From assembly GCA_016708025.1 (NCBI GenBank), contig JADJGQ010000003.1, forward strand, positions 1 through 64,000: a stretch of 64,000 nucleotides of DNA, written 5' to 3'. Positions 44,356-53,688 of this stretch are shown here, in pieces; positions within the stretch are counted from its first letter, which is position 1, and each line of letters opens with the position of its first letter. The notes under the pieces were generated by a model. That model was not told the DNA's origin and did not search any database. It saw only the letters and a list, made by a program, of their open reading frames with translations. A program made the translations under genes and the position numbers. Source of the stretch: a bacterium (GTDB lineage Bacteria; Zixibacteria; MSB-5A5; GN15; FEB-12).

Positions 44356-44766
44356 TCATGTTCGTTCTCCTTTATCTCTGGAGGGTTTTCTTTTCTCTCT
44401 ATGAGCATGCTCGGAACGTTTGTTGGCTTTGGTCTCTACCCTCTTCGGAGCGGGCGCGATCTGTACATCATTGCAGCAGCAGGGAAAACAGCCGACCAAC
44501 TGGACGCAGAACGATTTGACGTTCTCCGCATTCAATTCGTACAAGACTTGTTGCCCTGCTCTTTTTCGCACCACCATTCCTGCCGCCAGCAAAGTCTGCA
44601 AGTGGCGCGTAATGGTCGGCTGCGATAGATTGAAAAACGAGACAATCTCGCCCACCGACCTCCCCTGGCCTTCCAACATCAGCAGTATCTTCAACCGAGT
44701 CGGGTCGGCCATCGCTTTCATTCCCGACGGAAGCTGGTCTGTGGTCTCTGTCTTTTTCATATTCAT
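44356..44766 (-). CDS. ArsR-family regulator with C-terminal cysteine cluster
   Basis: 136 residues from ATG 44766 (MNMKKTE; a second ATG at 44760). No ribosome site precedes either, so the transcript may be leaderless. Winged-helix HTH: MADPTRLKILLMLEGQGRSVGEIVSFFNLSQPTITRHLQTLLAAGMVVRKRAGQQVLYEL. The C-terminal part has five Cys within about 17 residues (FCVQLVGCFPCCC) followed by a very basic tail. Canonical ArsR metal sites (ELCVCDL) are absent from the recognition helix, so the terminal cysteines may bind metal, arsenite or sense oxidation. It is divergent from a dicarboxylate symporter, and the intervening AT-rich block with repeated TATG could hold its operator. Confidence 0.8.
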   Translation of the reverse strand: MNMKKTETTDQLPSGMKAMADPTRLKILLMLEGQGRSVGEIVSFFNLSQPTITRHLQTLLAAGMVVRKRAGQQVLYELNAENVKSFCVQLVGCFPCCCNDVQIAPAPKRVETKANKRSEHAHREKRKPSRDKGERT

Positions 44767-44879
44767 ACATATATACACATAGATGCATAAGTTTGTTCCC
44801 GGAGATCTGCAGATTGTGCCTTGCGCCCGGTCAGTCAATTTCCGATATTGCGACAAATCAAGCAGCAGCAAGCAGTTAC

Positions 44880-46214
44880 ATGACCAGCCAAACCGACCGT
44901 CCCGCCCGCAAAAAACGTCCCCTCCATGTCTATATCTTTTGGGGGCTGGCAGTGGGAGTTTTCGCCGGACTCGTGGTCAATCTCTGGGTCGGCGGCTCGG
45001 ACCCGACTGTTAAAGCGGTAATCTTCCATATCACCGAACCGATCGGCCAGCTCTTCCTTCGCTTGCTTTTGATGGTGGTGGTCCCGCTGGTCTTCTCGTC
45101 GTTGATCGTGGGAGTCTCCGGGATCGGGGACCTTCGGACGCTAGGACGGATCGGCCTCAAGTCTTTCGCCTATACGTTTATCATTTCAGCGATCTCAGTT
45201 GCGATCGGCATTACGCTGGCCAATACGATCAAACCGGGGAACCGGGTGGATGCGTCCACTGCCACCGCTTTGCAGGAGCGGTATGGCACCGAGGCATCCA
45301 AGCGAGTCGAAGCGGTCAAGCAGACCGGAGTAGACAGCCCGTTCATGCAGGTGGTGAAGACCATAGTCCCGACCAACCCATTTGCGGCGATAGCATCTGA
45401 TACGCCCAACATGCTCCATCTGATGTTTTTCGCGCTGGTGCTCGGGATCGCCGCCACCTTGATCCCCGGCGAAGCCAGCCGACCATTTGTTTCATTCCTC
45501 GAGTCGGTTTTCCGACTCTCCGCCAAACTGATCGATCTGATCATGTATGCCGCACCGTTTGCGGTCGCCTGTCTGCTTTTCAACAACATCGCTCAGTTCG
45601 GCCTCGAGCTGCTTGGCGCGCTCGGGTGGTTTATCGTGACCGTGCTTCTTGGCCTGTCACTGCATATGTTCGGGGTTTACTCACTCTCGATAGCCTGGCT
45701 CTCGCGCATCAGTCCGCTGGAATTTTTCAAGCGGATCAAAACAGTCATGTTGACTGCGTTCTCCACCTCATCGTCGAACGCCACACTCCCGACCGCATTG
45801 GTTGAGACCGAAAAGAATCTTGGTGTCCCGCGCCATATCACCAATTTTGTCCTGACAGTTGGCGCCACCGCCAATCAGAACGGGACCGCGCTCTACGAGG
45901 GGGTGACGGTTCTTTTCCTGGCGCAACTCTCCGGTATTGATTTGAGTATAGGGCAGCAGATCATGGTCGCCTATCTGGCGATTTTGGGTGGGATCGGAAC
46001 AGCGGGGGTGCCGTCGGGATCAATTCCGTTCATCATTCTGGTGCTGGCGACAATCCATGTCAACCCTGCACTGATCGCAGTGATCTTAGGAGTGGACAGA
46101 GTGCTGGATATGTGCCGGACGACACTCAATGTCGCAGGGGATATCACCGCCGCGACGTATGTTGCTCGCTCCGAAGGCTACACGCTATTGCAGACGCAGC
46201 CGGTCGAAGAATAG
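44880..46214 (+). CDS. Dicarboxylate/amino acid:cation symporter (DAACS)
   Basis: 444 residues from ATG 44880; an in-frame TTG at 44793 would add 29 polar residues. No good ribosome site precedes either. A possible promoter (TTGCGC at 44821, 17 bases, GATATT at 44844) favours the ATG. Eight membrane segments and two hairpin loops of the GltP/DctA family: the Ser-rich HP1 (TAFSTSSSNATLPTA), the TM7 motif GATANQNGTALYEG in place of NMDGT, and HP2 GGIGTAGVPSGSIPF, then a conserved Asp (VDRVLDMCRTTLNVAGD). It imports glutamate, aspartate or C4-dicarboxylates with sodium or protons. It is divergent from the ArsR-type regulator and convergent with the carboxyltransferase gene. Confidence 0.9.
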   Translation: MTSQTDRPARKKRPLHVYIFWGLAVGVFAGLVVNLWVGGSDPTVKAVIFHITEPIGQLFLRLLLMVVVPLVFSSLIVGVSGIGDLRTLGRIGLKSFAYTFIISAISVAIGITLANTIKPGNRVDASTATALQERYGTEASKRVEAVKQTGVDSPFMQVVKTIVPTNPFAAIASDTPNMLHLMFFALVLGIAATLIPGEASRPFVSFLESVFRLSAKLIDLIMYAAPFAVACLLFNNIAQFGLELLGALGWFIVTVLLGLSLHMFGVYSLSIAWLSRISPLEFFKRIKTVMLTAFSTSSSNATLPTALVETEKNLGVPRHITNFVLTVGATANQNGTALYEGVTVLFLAQLSGIDLSIGQQIMVAYLAILGGIGTAGVPSGSIPFIILVLATIHVNPALIAVILGVDRVLDMCRTTLNVAGDITAATYVARSEGYTLLQTQPVEE

Positions 46215-46246
46215 CCTCTCCCCTATCACCTCATCTCTCGATGATC

Positions 46247-47797
46247 TTACAGTGGAATATTCCCATGCTTTTTGGGCGGGTTGCTGTCCTTTTTGGTTGC
46301 CAGCATCTCGAATGCACGAATCAACCGTGGGCGAGTCGTTTTCGGCTCGATAATATCGTCCACATACCCACGCGCGGCTGCAATAAACGGATTGGCGAAT
46401 TTCTCGCGATACTCTTCTTCCTTCCGCTTCAGCTCAAGCTCCGGATTCGAGGAGGCTGTGATCTCTTTCTTGAAGATGATCTCGACCGCCCCCTTTGGCC
46501 CCATCACCGCGATCTCGGCAGTCGGCCAGGCGTAATTCATATCGCCGCGGACGTGCTTGGAGTTCATGACATCGTACGCGCCGCCGTACGCTTTGCGGGT
46601 GATGACGGTCACTTTGGGAACAGTCGCCTCGCAATAAGCGAAGAGCAGTTTCGCGCCGGAGCGGATGATCCCGCCATGTTCCTGATCTGTGCCGGGCATA
46701 AAACCGGGAACATCCTCAAATGTCAGGATCGGGATATTAAATGCATCGCAGAAGCGGATGAACCGCGCCCCCTTGACCGAGGAGTTGATATCCAGCACAC
46801 CGGCCATCACCGCCGGCTGATTGGCGATAATCCCGATTGAGCGTCCACCCAATCTTGCAAATCCAACGACGATATTCTGAGCGAACTCCTCATGCACTTC
46901 AAAGAAAGAGTCCGTATCCACCACGCGCGTGATGACATCTTTGATATCGTATGGCTGGTTCGGGTTTTCCGGGATCAAATGATTCAGTTCTTTGTCTTCG
47001 CGATCCAACGGGTCGCTGCACGGAAATAGCGGGGCATCCTCAAGATTGTTCTGCGGCATATATGACAGCAGACGCTTCACTTTTTCGATCGCGTCCGCCT
47101 CGTTGTCGCAGGCGAAATGCGATACACCGGATTTGGAAGCATGCACCATCGCGCCGCCCAGCTCCTCCGAAGTCACCTGTTCATGCGTGACAGTTTTGAC
47201 CACATTGGGGCCGGTCACAAACATGTAGGAACTCCCCTTGGTCATCAGCACGAAATCGGTGATCGCCGGCGAATAAACCGCGCCACCTGCGCAGGGTCCG
47301 AGAATGACCGAAATCTGCGGGATCACTCCCGAAGCAAGCGTGTTGCGGAGAAATATATCTGCATAGCCGCCCAGCGATACAACACCCTCTTGAATGCGTG
47401 CGCCGCCCGAATCATTGAGGCCAACCACCGGCGCTCCGACCTTCATCGCCATATCCATGATCTTGCAGATCTTCTCGGCGTGTGCCTCGGAAAGCGATCC
47501 GCCGAAAACCGTGAAATCCTGCGAGAATATGAAAACCGGGCGGCCATGGACTTTGCCGCACCCGGTGATGACGCCGTCGCCCAGCACTTTCTGCTCGGCC
47601 AGCCCGAAGTCTGATGACCGATGAGTGACGAACATATCAAACTCTTCGAATGATCGTTCATCCACCAGCAGTTCGATCCGCTCGCGTGCGGTCAGTTTCC
47701 CCTTTTGGTGCTGGGCATCGATACGGTCCTGTCCGCCTCCCAGACGTGCCTGGAGACGCATTTTCTCAAGATGGTTCAGCTTTTCTTCGAGTGACAC
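46247..47797 (-). CDS. Acyl-CoA (propionyl/methylmalonyl-CoA) carboxyltransferase subunit
   Basis: 516 residues, the usual length. It has the paired crotonase-fold halves of the family: GGARIQEGVVSLGGYADIFLRNTLASGVIPQISVILGPCAGGAVYSPAITDF in the N-terminal half and GFMPGTDQEHGGIIRSGAKLLFAYCEATVPKVTVITRKAYGGAYDVM in the other. It matches propionyl-CoA carboxylase beta and methylmalonyl-CoA decarboxylase alpha (MmdA). Last gene of the acyl-CoA cluster: its mutase and dehydrogenase neighbours support a role in the propionyl-CoA to succinyl-CoA route. The biotin carboxylase and biotin carrier subunits and the sodium-pump subunits are not in the window, so PccB and MmdA cannot be told apart. Confidence 0.9.
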   Translation of the reverse strand: MSLEEKLNHLEKMRLQARLGGGQDRIDAQHQKGKLTARERIELLVDERSFEEFDMFVTHRSSDFGLAEQKVLGDGVITGCGKVHGRPVFIFSQDFTVFGGSLSEAHAEKICKIMDMAMKVGAPVVGLNDSGGARIQEGVVSLGGYADIFLRNTLASGVIPQISVILGPCAGGAVYSPAITDFVLMTKGSSYMFVTGPNVVKTVTHEQVTSEELGGAMVHASKSGVSHFACDNEADAIEKVKRLLSYMPQNNLEDAPLFPCSDPLDREDKELNHLIPENPNQPYDIKDVITRVVDTDSFFEVHEEFAQNIVVGFARLGGRSIGIIANQPAVMAGVLDINSSVKGARFIRFCDAFNIPILTFEDVPGFMPGTDQEHGGIIRSGAKLLFAYCEATVPKVTVITRKAYGGAYDVMNSKHVRGDMNYAWPTAEIAVMGPKGAVEIIFKKEITASSNPELELKRKEEEYREKFANPFIAAARGYVDDIIEPKTTRPRLIRAFEMLATKKDSNPPKKHGNIPL

Positions 47798-47832
47798 GCC
47801 GATTCCTTTGGCTATGGTTTACGGTCGGACGA

Positions 47833-48666
47833 TCAGTCAACCGGTTCGAGAATATACTGCTTTTCTGTCGATTTGATACGACCGAGTGGTTGGTGAACCG
47901 CATGGTCGAACGCGACCACCACATCCTGGTCGACAATGCGCGGGATAGCGATCCGTTTCGCCTCAAGCGAAGCGATGGGATAAATGTCCGCCGCGGGGAC
48001 AAACGGCAGTCGCGCATAAAAGTATGACTGGAGCAGGTCGCCGTAATAGTAGACGCGCTTTCCCTCGGATTCCATTTCGATAGCGTAATGCCCTTCGGAA
48101 TGTCCGCCGGTGAAAACCGCTCTGATCCCTGGGAAAAGCTCTGTGGATGCTTCGATAAACTGCACCTGTCCGTGATCCTGCAACGGACGCAGTCTGTCCT
48201 GGATATAGACCGCCGAAGTACGCTCGTTAGCGTGGAATGCCGCGTCCCATTCTTTCTTTTCGATAATGTACTTCGCATTGGGGAAGCGCGGGACGTAGGC
48301 GCCATCGACCAGCTTCACCGCGCCACCGGCGTGGTCGGTATGCAAATGCGATAGGATCGCGTAGTCAATATCTGCCGGGGTTAAGCCGAGCGAAGCCAAA
48401 CCCGAATCGAGATTTGATTCGCCCGAGGTACTGTAAACCTTCTTCTCTCGATCTGAAAGCGTGTCGCCGAGACCGACATCAAAGACCATCCGTTTGCCAT
48501 GCGCAGTGAGGACGAACAGATTGCAGTGCATCGGGACAAGATTGTTGTCATCCGCCGGAAGCAGTTTATTCCACATACTTTTCGGGACGACCCCAAACAT
48601 AAGACCTCCGTCGAGGCGGAAACGCGACTCGACGAAGGTCTGTATTTCAAACTGCCCGAATTTCAT
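47833..48666 (-). CDS. MBL-fold metallohydrolase
   Basis: 277 residues. The metal motif HLHTDHAGG is intact, with GGHSEGHYAIEM and YYGDLLQ giving the further ligands. The layout matches lactonase-like MBL hydrolases (YtnP/AiiA group). It lies 13 bases after the acyl-CoA dehydrogenase gene and 35 before the carboxyltransferase gene, in the same operon. It may act on an acyl-CoA, a thioester or a lactone; this is only an inference from context. Start ATG 48666. Confidence 0.85.
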   Translation of the reverse strand: MKFGQFEIQTFVESRFRLDGGLMFGVVPKSMWNKLLPADDNNLVPMHCNLFVLTAHGKRMVFDVGLGDTLSDREKKVYSTSGESNLDSGLASLGLTPADIDYAILSHLHTDHAGGAVKLVDGAYVPRFPNAKYIIEKKEWDAAFHANERTSAVYIQDRLRPLQDHGQVQFIEASTELFPGIRAVFTGGHSEGHYAIEMESEGKRVYYYGDLLQSYFYARLPFVPAADIYPIASLEAKRIAIPRIVDQDVVVAFDHAVHQPLGRIKSTEKQYILEPVD

Positions 48667-48679
48667 CAGGCGATCTTCC

Positions 48680-49822
48680 CTACCGCCCGATCACGTTGCC
48701 GGCGATCACGAGGCGCTGAACTTCCGAAGTTCCCTCGTAGATCTCCAACACGCGCTGGTCGCGGTATAGTTTTTCGATCGGTGAGAATTCGCCGATAAAG
48801 CCGTAGCCGCCCCAGATCTGCATCGCACGGTCGATACAGAAGCGCGCGGTTTCCGAGGCGTACAATTTCGCCATGGAGGCTTCGAGCGAGAATTTCTCGC
48901 CACGGTCCTGCATCAGTACCGCCTTGTAAGTCAGGCAGCGGGCGGCTTCAAGACGGGTCGCCATATCGGCGATCATCCACTGGATCGCCTGCAGCTTGGC
49001 AATTGGCTGGCCGAATGCCTGACGCGCCTTGGCGCGCTTGACCGACTCATCCAGCGCACGCTGCGCGATACCGACACCCTGCGCCGCAACACCGATACGG
49101 GCGGAGTCGAGCGTCGCCATGGCGTAACGGAATCCTTTACCGACTTCACCAAGGAGATTCTCTTTCGGGATCTTGACATCCTTCAGAATGATCCCACCGG
49201 TCGTGGCGGCGCGCATCCCCATCTTATGTTTCAGCGTACGGGCAGTCCAGCCGGGCTGTTTGGTGTCGACCAAAAATGTCGACATCTTCGGCTGGCCCTC
49301 GATTCGGCAGAACAGTACACCAAGATCTGCGACATCGCCATGCATGATGAAGATCTTCTCGCCGTTGACGATATAGCTGTCGCCGTTTTCGACCGCGACT
49401 GTCTTCTGGTTGGCGGCATCGGAGCCGGCTTCGGGCTCGGTCAGCACGAATGCCGGAACTCGTTTGCCACTGGCGCAATCCGGCACATATTTCTTTTTGT
49501 GTTCTTCACTCGCGAAATGGATGATCGGATGGGTCGCCAATTCCGCGACGGCGCACAACAGCGCAATCGCCGGATCATGATAGCACATCTCTTCGACGAG
49601 CGTGATATACTCGAGATTCGATTTCCCCTGCCCGCCATATTCCTTCGGCATGACGTAGCCGATAAAGCCCGCTTCGCCGATCTTCCGATACAGATCGATC
49701 GGGAATTTGCGCGGTTCGGGCATCCGGTCCAGTTCTTCCGACACCGGATACATATATTTCTCTGCGAATACTTTTACTTCATCCCTGACAGCCTGCTGTC
49801 TCGGGTCAATGTTGTACGGCAT
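48680..49822 (-). CDS. Acyl-CoA dehydrogenase
   Basis: 380 residues from ATG 49822 with GGAGG five bases upstream; a longer frame to 49846 would include that site. The family is shown by VLTEPEAGSDA (FAD contact), GMRAATTGGIILKDVKIPKENLLGEVGKGF, the QAFGQPIAKLQAIQW helix, and the catalytic Glu in EIYEGTSEVQRLVIAGNVIG near the C-terminus. It is similar to short-chain (butyryl-CoA) dehydrogenases. It is first of a three-gene unit with the MBL hydrolase and carboxyltransferase. A REP-like palindrome separates it from the mutase genes upstream. Confidence 0.92.
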   Translation of the reverse strand: MPYNIDPRQQAVRDEVKVFAEKYMYPVSEELDRMPEPRKFPIDLYRKIGEAGFIGYVMPKEYGGQGKSNLEYITLVEEMCYHDPAIALLCAVAELATHPIIHFASEEHKKKYVPDCASGKRVPAFVLTEPEAGSDAANQKTVAVENGDSYIVNGEKIFIMHGDVADLGVLFCRIEGQPKMSTFLVDTKQPGWTARTLKHKMGMRAATTGGIILKDVKIPKENLLGEVGKGFRYAMATLDSARIGVAAQGVGIAQRALDESVKRAKARQAFGQPIAKLQAIQWMIADMATRLEAARCLTYKAVLMQDRGEKFSLEASMAKLYASETARFCIDRAMQIWGGYGFIGEFSPIEKLYRDQRVLEIYEGTSEVQRLVIAGNVIGR

Positions 49823-49919
49823 AGTTCCTCCGAGAACCAACGTCAAAAGTCAAATGCGTTACCAAAATGTTACCTCTAAGAATTTGCGTTTTCTAAGACA
49901 ACAACCCTTCCCCGAGATC

Positions 49920-49989
49920 GTCATTGCGAGGAGGCCGGTCTGTGGGTAATCCCACGAGCACTCGTTAGCCTCCGGCCGACGAAGCAATC
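49920..49989. repeat. REP-like palindromic element
   Basis: A 70-base inverted repeat flanked by GTCATTGCGAGG and CGACGAAGCAATC, with ATTGC/GCAAT ends and an inner GGAGGCCGG/CCGGCC stem. This matches the widespread intergenic palindrome GTCATTGCGAGGA...GACGAAGCAATC found in many bacterial groups. It is in the gap between the mutase small subunit and the acyl-CoA dehydrogenase, so it may slow or end transcription there. Confidence 0.75.
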
Positions 49990-49996
49990 CCCCACT

Positions 49997-50416
49997 TTAC
50001 ATGATCGCCTGGTCAGGCTTTTTCGCCGCGATCGCTTTCCGCAAGTACTCGATCGCTTCCTCGGTCGGCGCGCCGGGGGTGAAAACTTTCGCCACGCCCA
50101 GCTTTTCCAATTCTTCCTTGTCGTCATCCGGGATAATCCCGCCGCCGAACAAAAGAATGTCATTAGCGCCGCGCTTCTTCATCTCATCCAGCACCGCCGG
50201 GAAAAGCGTCATATGCGCGCCGGAGAGGATCGACAGCCCGATAGCGTCGACATCTTCCTGAATGGCAGCTTCGACGATCATTTCCGGGGTTTGGCGAAGG
50301 CCGGTGTAGATCACTTCCATGCCGGCATCGCGGAAAGCGGCGGCGATCACTTTGATGCCGCGGTCATGTCCATCGAGTCCAGGCTTGGCTAACAGTACGC
50401 GAATTTTCTTTGTCAT
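49997..50416 (-). CDS. mcmB: Methylmalonyl-CoA mutase, cobalamin-binding subunit
   Basis: 139 residues. B12 domain: RVLLAKPGLDGHDRGIKVIAAAFRDAGMEVIY with the DxHxxG motif that supplies the lower-ligand His, then DAIGLSILSGAH and FGGGIIPD. This is the small subunit of the split mutase found in archaea and many bacteria. It is 39 bases downstream of the large subunit gene and probably co-transcribed. Confidence 0.95.
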   Translation of the reverse strand: MTKKIRVLLAKPGLDGHDRGIKVIAAAFRDAGMEVIYTGLRQTPEMIVEAAIQEDVDAIGLSILSGAHMTLFPAVLDEMKKRGANDILLFGGGIIPDDDKEELEKLGVAKVFTPGAPTEEAIEYLRKAIAAKKPDQAIM

Positions 50417-50455
50417 GATATCTCTATCTTCAACTGCTTATCTGCATAACTAACG

Positions 50456-52153
50456 TCAGCTCACCTGCATCGCGCTGGCGGATTCAGCGTATTCGCCCCA
50501 CGTCTCGCGCAGGACATCGCACATCTCACCGACCGTCACATAGGCCCGCGAACAATCCAGAATCGCCTCAAACGTATTCCCCTGACCGGCGGCCACTGTG
50601 CGAAGATGATCCAATGTCGCCTTCACTTTGGCGGCATCCCGCTGCGCCTTGATCTTCTTCAGGAACGCAACCTGATCCTTCTCCACCGTCCGGTCGATTT
50701 TGAGCACCGGGATATCGATCTTTTCGTTTTCCATGGTGAAATCGTTGACCCCAACGATCACGCGCTCTTTCTTCTCCAGTTCCATCTGGAAGCGATAAGC
50801 CGCTTTGGCCAATTCGCGCTGGAAGAACCCTTCCTCGATACAATTGAGCACACCGCCGCGACGTTCGATCTCGGCGAAGTATTCCTCCGCCTCGGCTTCC
50901 ATTTTGTCGGTGAGCGCTTCGACGAAGTACGAACCGCCCAACGGATCGACCGTATTGGCGACACCGGTCTCGAACGCAATGATCTGCTGCGTGCGCAGCG
51001 CTATCAAGGCTGCCTTTTCGGATGGCAGCGCCAGCGTTTCATCCATCGAATTGGTATGCAGCGACTGTGTGCCGCCGAGAACGCCGGACAGCGCCTGGAT
51101 GGCGGTACGGACGATATTATTCTCCGGCTGCTGAGCCGTGAGGGAACATCCGGCAGTCTGGGTATGGAAACGAAGCATCCAGCTCTTGGGATTTTTCGCG
51201 CCAAACTTGTCGCGCATCCAGCGCGAGTAGATCCGTCGGGCCGCCCGATATTTGGCGATCTCCTCAAAGAAATCGGAATGGGCGTTAAAGAAGTAGGACA
51301 GGCGCGGCGCAAAATCATCGACATTCTGTCCGGCCGCAATCGCGGACTCAATATAGCAGAAACCATCAGCCAAGGTAAACGCCAGCTCCTGCACCGCGGT
51401 GGCGCCGGCCTCGCGGATATGATAACCGGAGATCGAGATCGTATTGTACTGCGGCACATGCTTGGTGCAGTAATCCATCATGTCGGTGATAAGGCGAATC
51501 GATGGTCGCGGCGGGAAAATGAACTCCTTCTGCGCGATATACTCTTTGAGAATATCGTTCTGCAGTGTCCCGCGCACTTGGTCAAACGGTACTTTCTGCT
51601 TTTCGGCAACCGCGAGGTACATGGCCAGAAGGATTGACGCCGGCGAATTGATCGTCATCGAGGTCGAAACCTTCGAAAGGTCGATATCGCCGAAAATGAT
51701 CTCCATATCGGCGAGGGTATCAACCGCCACGCCGCACTTGCCGACCTCACCGAGTGAACGGGGATGGTCGGAGTCGTATCCCATCAGAGTCGGAAGATCA
51801 AACGCGGTCGAAAGACCGGTGCCGCCCTGAGCCAGAATATATTTGAACCGTTCGTTGGTCTGTTTAGGCGTCCCCATACCGGCAAACTGGCGCATTGTCC
51901 AGAGCTTGGTCCGATAGAGCGTGTGATGCACGCCGCGGGTGTAGGGAAATTCACCGGGGAGGCCGATTTTTTCGAAATAATGATCTTCGCGATCCGCTCC
52001 CTTGACCATGTCCGGCGTGTATAGCTCGTCGATATCGACACCAGAGATAGTGAAAAAGCGGGGAAGGGATCTCTGTTTGCGGAAGCGTTCCGCAACTTTG
52101 TTCCATTCCGTTAACCGGGCCCGGAGTTTTTCCAACAACGTCTTACTGTACAT
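50456..52153 (-). CDS. mcmA: Methylmalonyl-CoA mutase, large (catalytic) subunit
   Basis: 565 residues. The TIM-barrel mutase domain only: YTRGVHHTLYRTKLWTMRQFAGMGTPKQTNERF, DLPTLMGYDSDHP, GGTQSLHTNSMDETLALPSE. The B12-binding domain is missing because it is encoded by the next gene. It converts (R)-methylmalonyl-CoA to succinyl-CoA. A promoter (52186-52214) lies just upstream. MeaB, the mutase-protecting GTPase, is encoded nearby, with a pseudogene in between. Confidence 0.95.
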   Translation of the reverse strand: MYSKTLLEKLRARLTEWNKVAERFRKQRSLPRFFTISGVDIDELYTPDMVKGADREDHYFEKIGLPGEFPYTRGVHHTLYRTKLWTMRQFAGMGTPKQTNERFKYILAQGGTGLSTAFDLPTLMGYDSDHPRSLGEVGKCGVAVDTLADMEIIFGDIDLSKVSTSMTINSPASILLAMYLAVAEKQKVPFDQVRGTLQNDILKEYIAQKEFIFPPRPSIRLITDMMDYCTKHVPQYNTISISGYHIREAGATAVQELAFTLADGFCYIESAIAAGQNVDDFAPRLSYFFNAHSDFFEEIAKYRAARRIYSRWMRDKFGAKNPKSWMLRFHTQTAGCSLTAQQPENNIVRTAIQALSGVLGGTQSLHTNSMDETLALPSEKAALIALRTQQIIAFETGVANTVDPLGGSYFVEALTDKMEAEAEEYFAEIERRGGVLNCIEEGFFQRELAKAAYRFQMELEKKERVIVGVNDFTMENEKIDIPVLKIDRTVEKDQVAFLKKIKAQRDAAKVKATLDHLRTVAAGQGNTFEAILDCSRAYVTVGEMCDVLRETWGEYAESASAMQVS

Positions 52154-52185
52154 ACAGGCAATTCTCCAATTCGCAATAAGGTCAC

Positions 52186-52214
52186 ACTATACTACTTTCG
52201 CCCGACAAACGCAA
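52186..52214 (-). promoter_or_regulatory. Promoter of the mutase genes
   Basis: Minus strand: -35 TTGCGT (52209-52214), 17 bases, -10 TATAGT (52186-52191). The RNA would begin near 52179, about 26 bases before the start at 52153. Confidence 0.6.
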
Positions 52215-52322
52215 GCGAGATAGCGCTCCGACCGACTCGGGGGTGAAGCACTAATACCATCCTCCACAACCAGTTACGGCGTCGAACCAATTCTCGCAGT
52301 GGGAGCAGTTCAGTCTATTTCT

Positions 52323-53688
52323 TCTTTGACATGGAGATGGTTGGCCCGCACTATATCGGATGCCACACTTCCGCTGGATTCGCGCTGGTGCCCAATTGGT
52401 TCATCGGGATCCTGCGTTGTCACTGGCAGTTCGACGTCTCTTTTTCGCCACAATGTTGAACCAGACGAGCACGACCAAATGGGAAGAGGTCGTTCCCGAT
52501 ACCTACCATTATTGCCAGGCGGCCGCCAAGATCACATCCGGATTTGACTTCGATTCGTTTGGCGTGCAGACTTTCGGCCCCGGTTATCCCCTCTTTCTGG
52601 CCTTCCTGCGTGTCATCACCGGGCATTCCCCGATTGGCATGATGCTCCTCCAGATTCTACTGAGTTCACCTTGCCTCGGCATTGAAGCCACCTGGGCCTA
52701 TCCGGTGACCATGCGTTTAGGACCTGGATCGCCGGATTACCTCAACGCGCTTCATCACGGCAATCCTTTGTCCGAACATCTTTCTGATGCGGAAACCCTC
52801 TTCATGTCGCTTGTGCCGTGACAGACGCTGCCTTTATCCGCTCTGGTCGGCCATGCACCGCTCGCGCTATTGGATGGCTGTCCTTGCAGGTGCCTTCCTT
52901 GGGGTCGCTACCTTGACGCGCTCAATGGGTATTGGCTTGCCGGTTGTGTTGTTCGCGCTGGCATTTATTGGCGACCGTTTCGGTTTGGTACGCCGCCTGA
53001 AGATCGGGGTAGTTTGTCTCGTCATGGCATGTGCTCTCGTAATTTCCTGGAGCACTTTTTACAATCCTGAGACATCCCGTGTGACGGGCGCAGTCCCGAG
53101 CGCGATGTTCCGCCTCGTGCGAGCCATTGACGTCCAACAGAGAAACATCTCGATGACTGAAGCCACCCGGCAATTTGAGGCGGCGTGTCAGCAACATGCC
53201 AAGGACTCTACGGGAAACTACCTGGCTTCAACCCGTATTCTGTCGACCAATCGATTCAAGGAATTGCTTAACGAAGAACCGATTCAGGTGATCATGGTGA
53301 TACTCCGGAATATCCGGGATAATATGCACAATGAACTCAGTATGGTGAGACTACAGATACCGACAATTGACAGGTTTTGCGAATCAGTACGGCTCTTTAA
53401 CGTTAAAGAGCGACTCAACTACCGGGTAACGGTGCTGTCCCTGATCGGCGCGACACTTCTTTGCTTCCGTCGCCAGTGGCGAGTCTGCCTCTCCTGGCAG
53501 TGATCTTCGTCTACTTTGCCCTGATGTCTGGCTTCTCGGACCTCCAAACCTCCCGCATCTTCTACGCAGAACCAGTTCTGGTCGATCATGGTCGCCGTCA
53601 CACTCGTGGCTCTCCTCGATTGGCTGAAAAGAAGATGGCCAGCCGGTAAGACATCGGCCGCTTATGATACTGAATGTGGGGGTTGATC
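52323..53688 (+). pseudogene. Frameshifted GT-C (GT39/PMT-like) membrane glycosyltransferase
   Basis: On the plus strand, pieces of one membrane glycosyltransferase are spread over different frames. An N-terminal part (52360-52821) holds DTYHYCQAAAKITSGFDF and FGPGYPLFLAFLRVI. A middle part (52787-53503) has AVLAGAFLGVATLTRSMGIGLPVVLFAL. The C-terminal part is split between 53461-53580 (SLPLLAVIFVYFALMSGF ... RIFYAEPVL) and a further frame from 53588 (VAVTLVALLDWLKRRW). At least three frameshifts and the absence of a good start mark it as decayed. It lies on the strand opposite to the surrounding acyl-CoA genes, between mcmA and meaB. Confidence 0.8.

Noticed and set aside
44770..44800. AT-rich TATG-repeat block as a defined ArsR operator
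   Set aside because: Only an imperfect dyad can be drawn; it is noted in the gene entry but not called as a separate site.
50606..51637. 343-codon plus-strand frame opposite mcmA
   Set aside because: Complete overlap with a conserved mutase gene; no recognisable motif in the translation.
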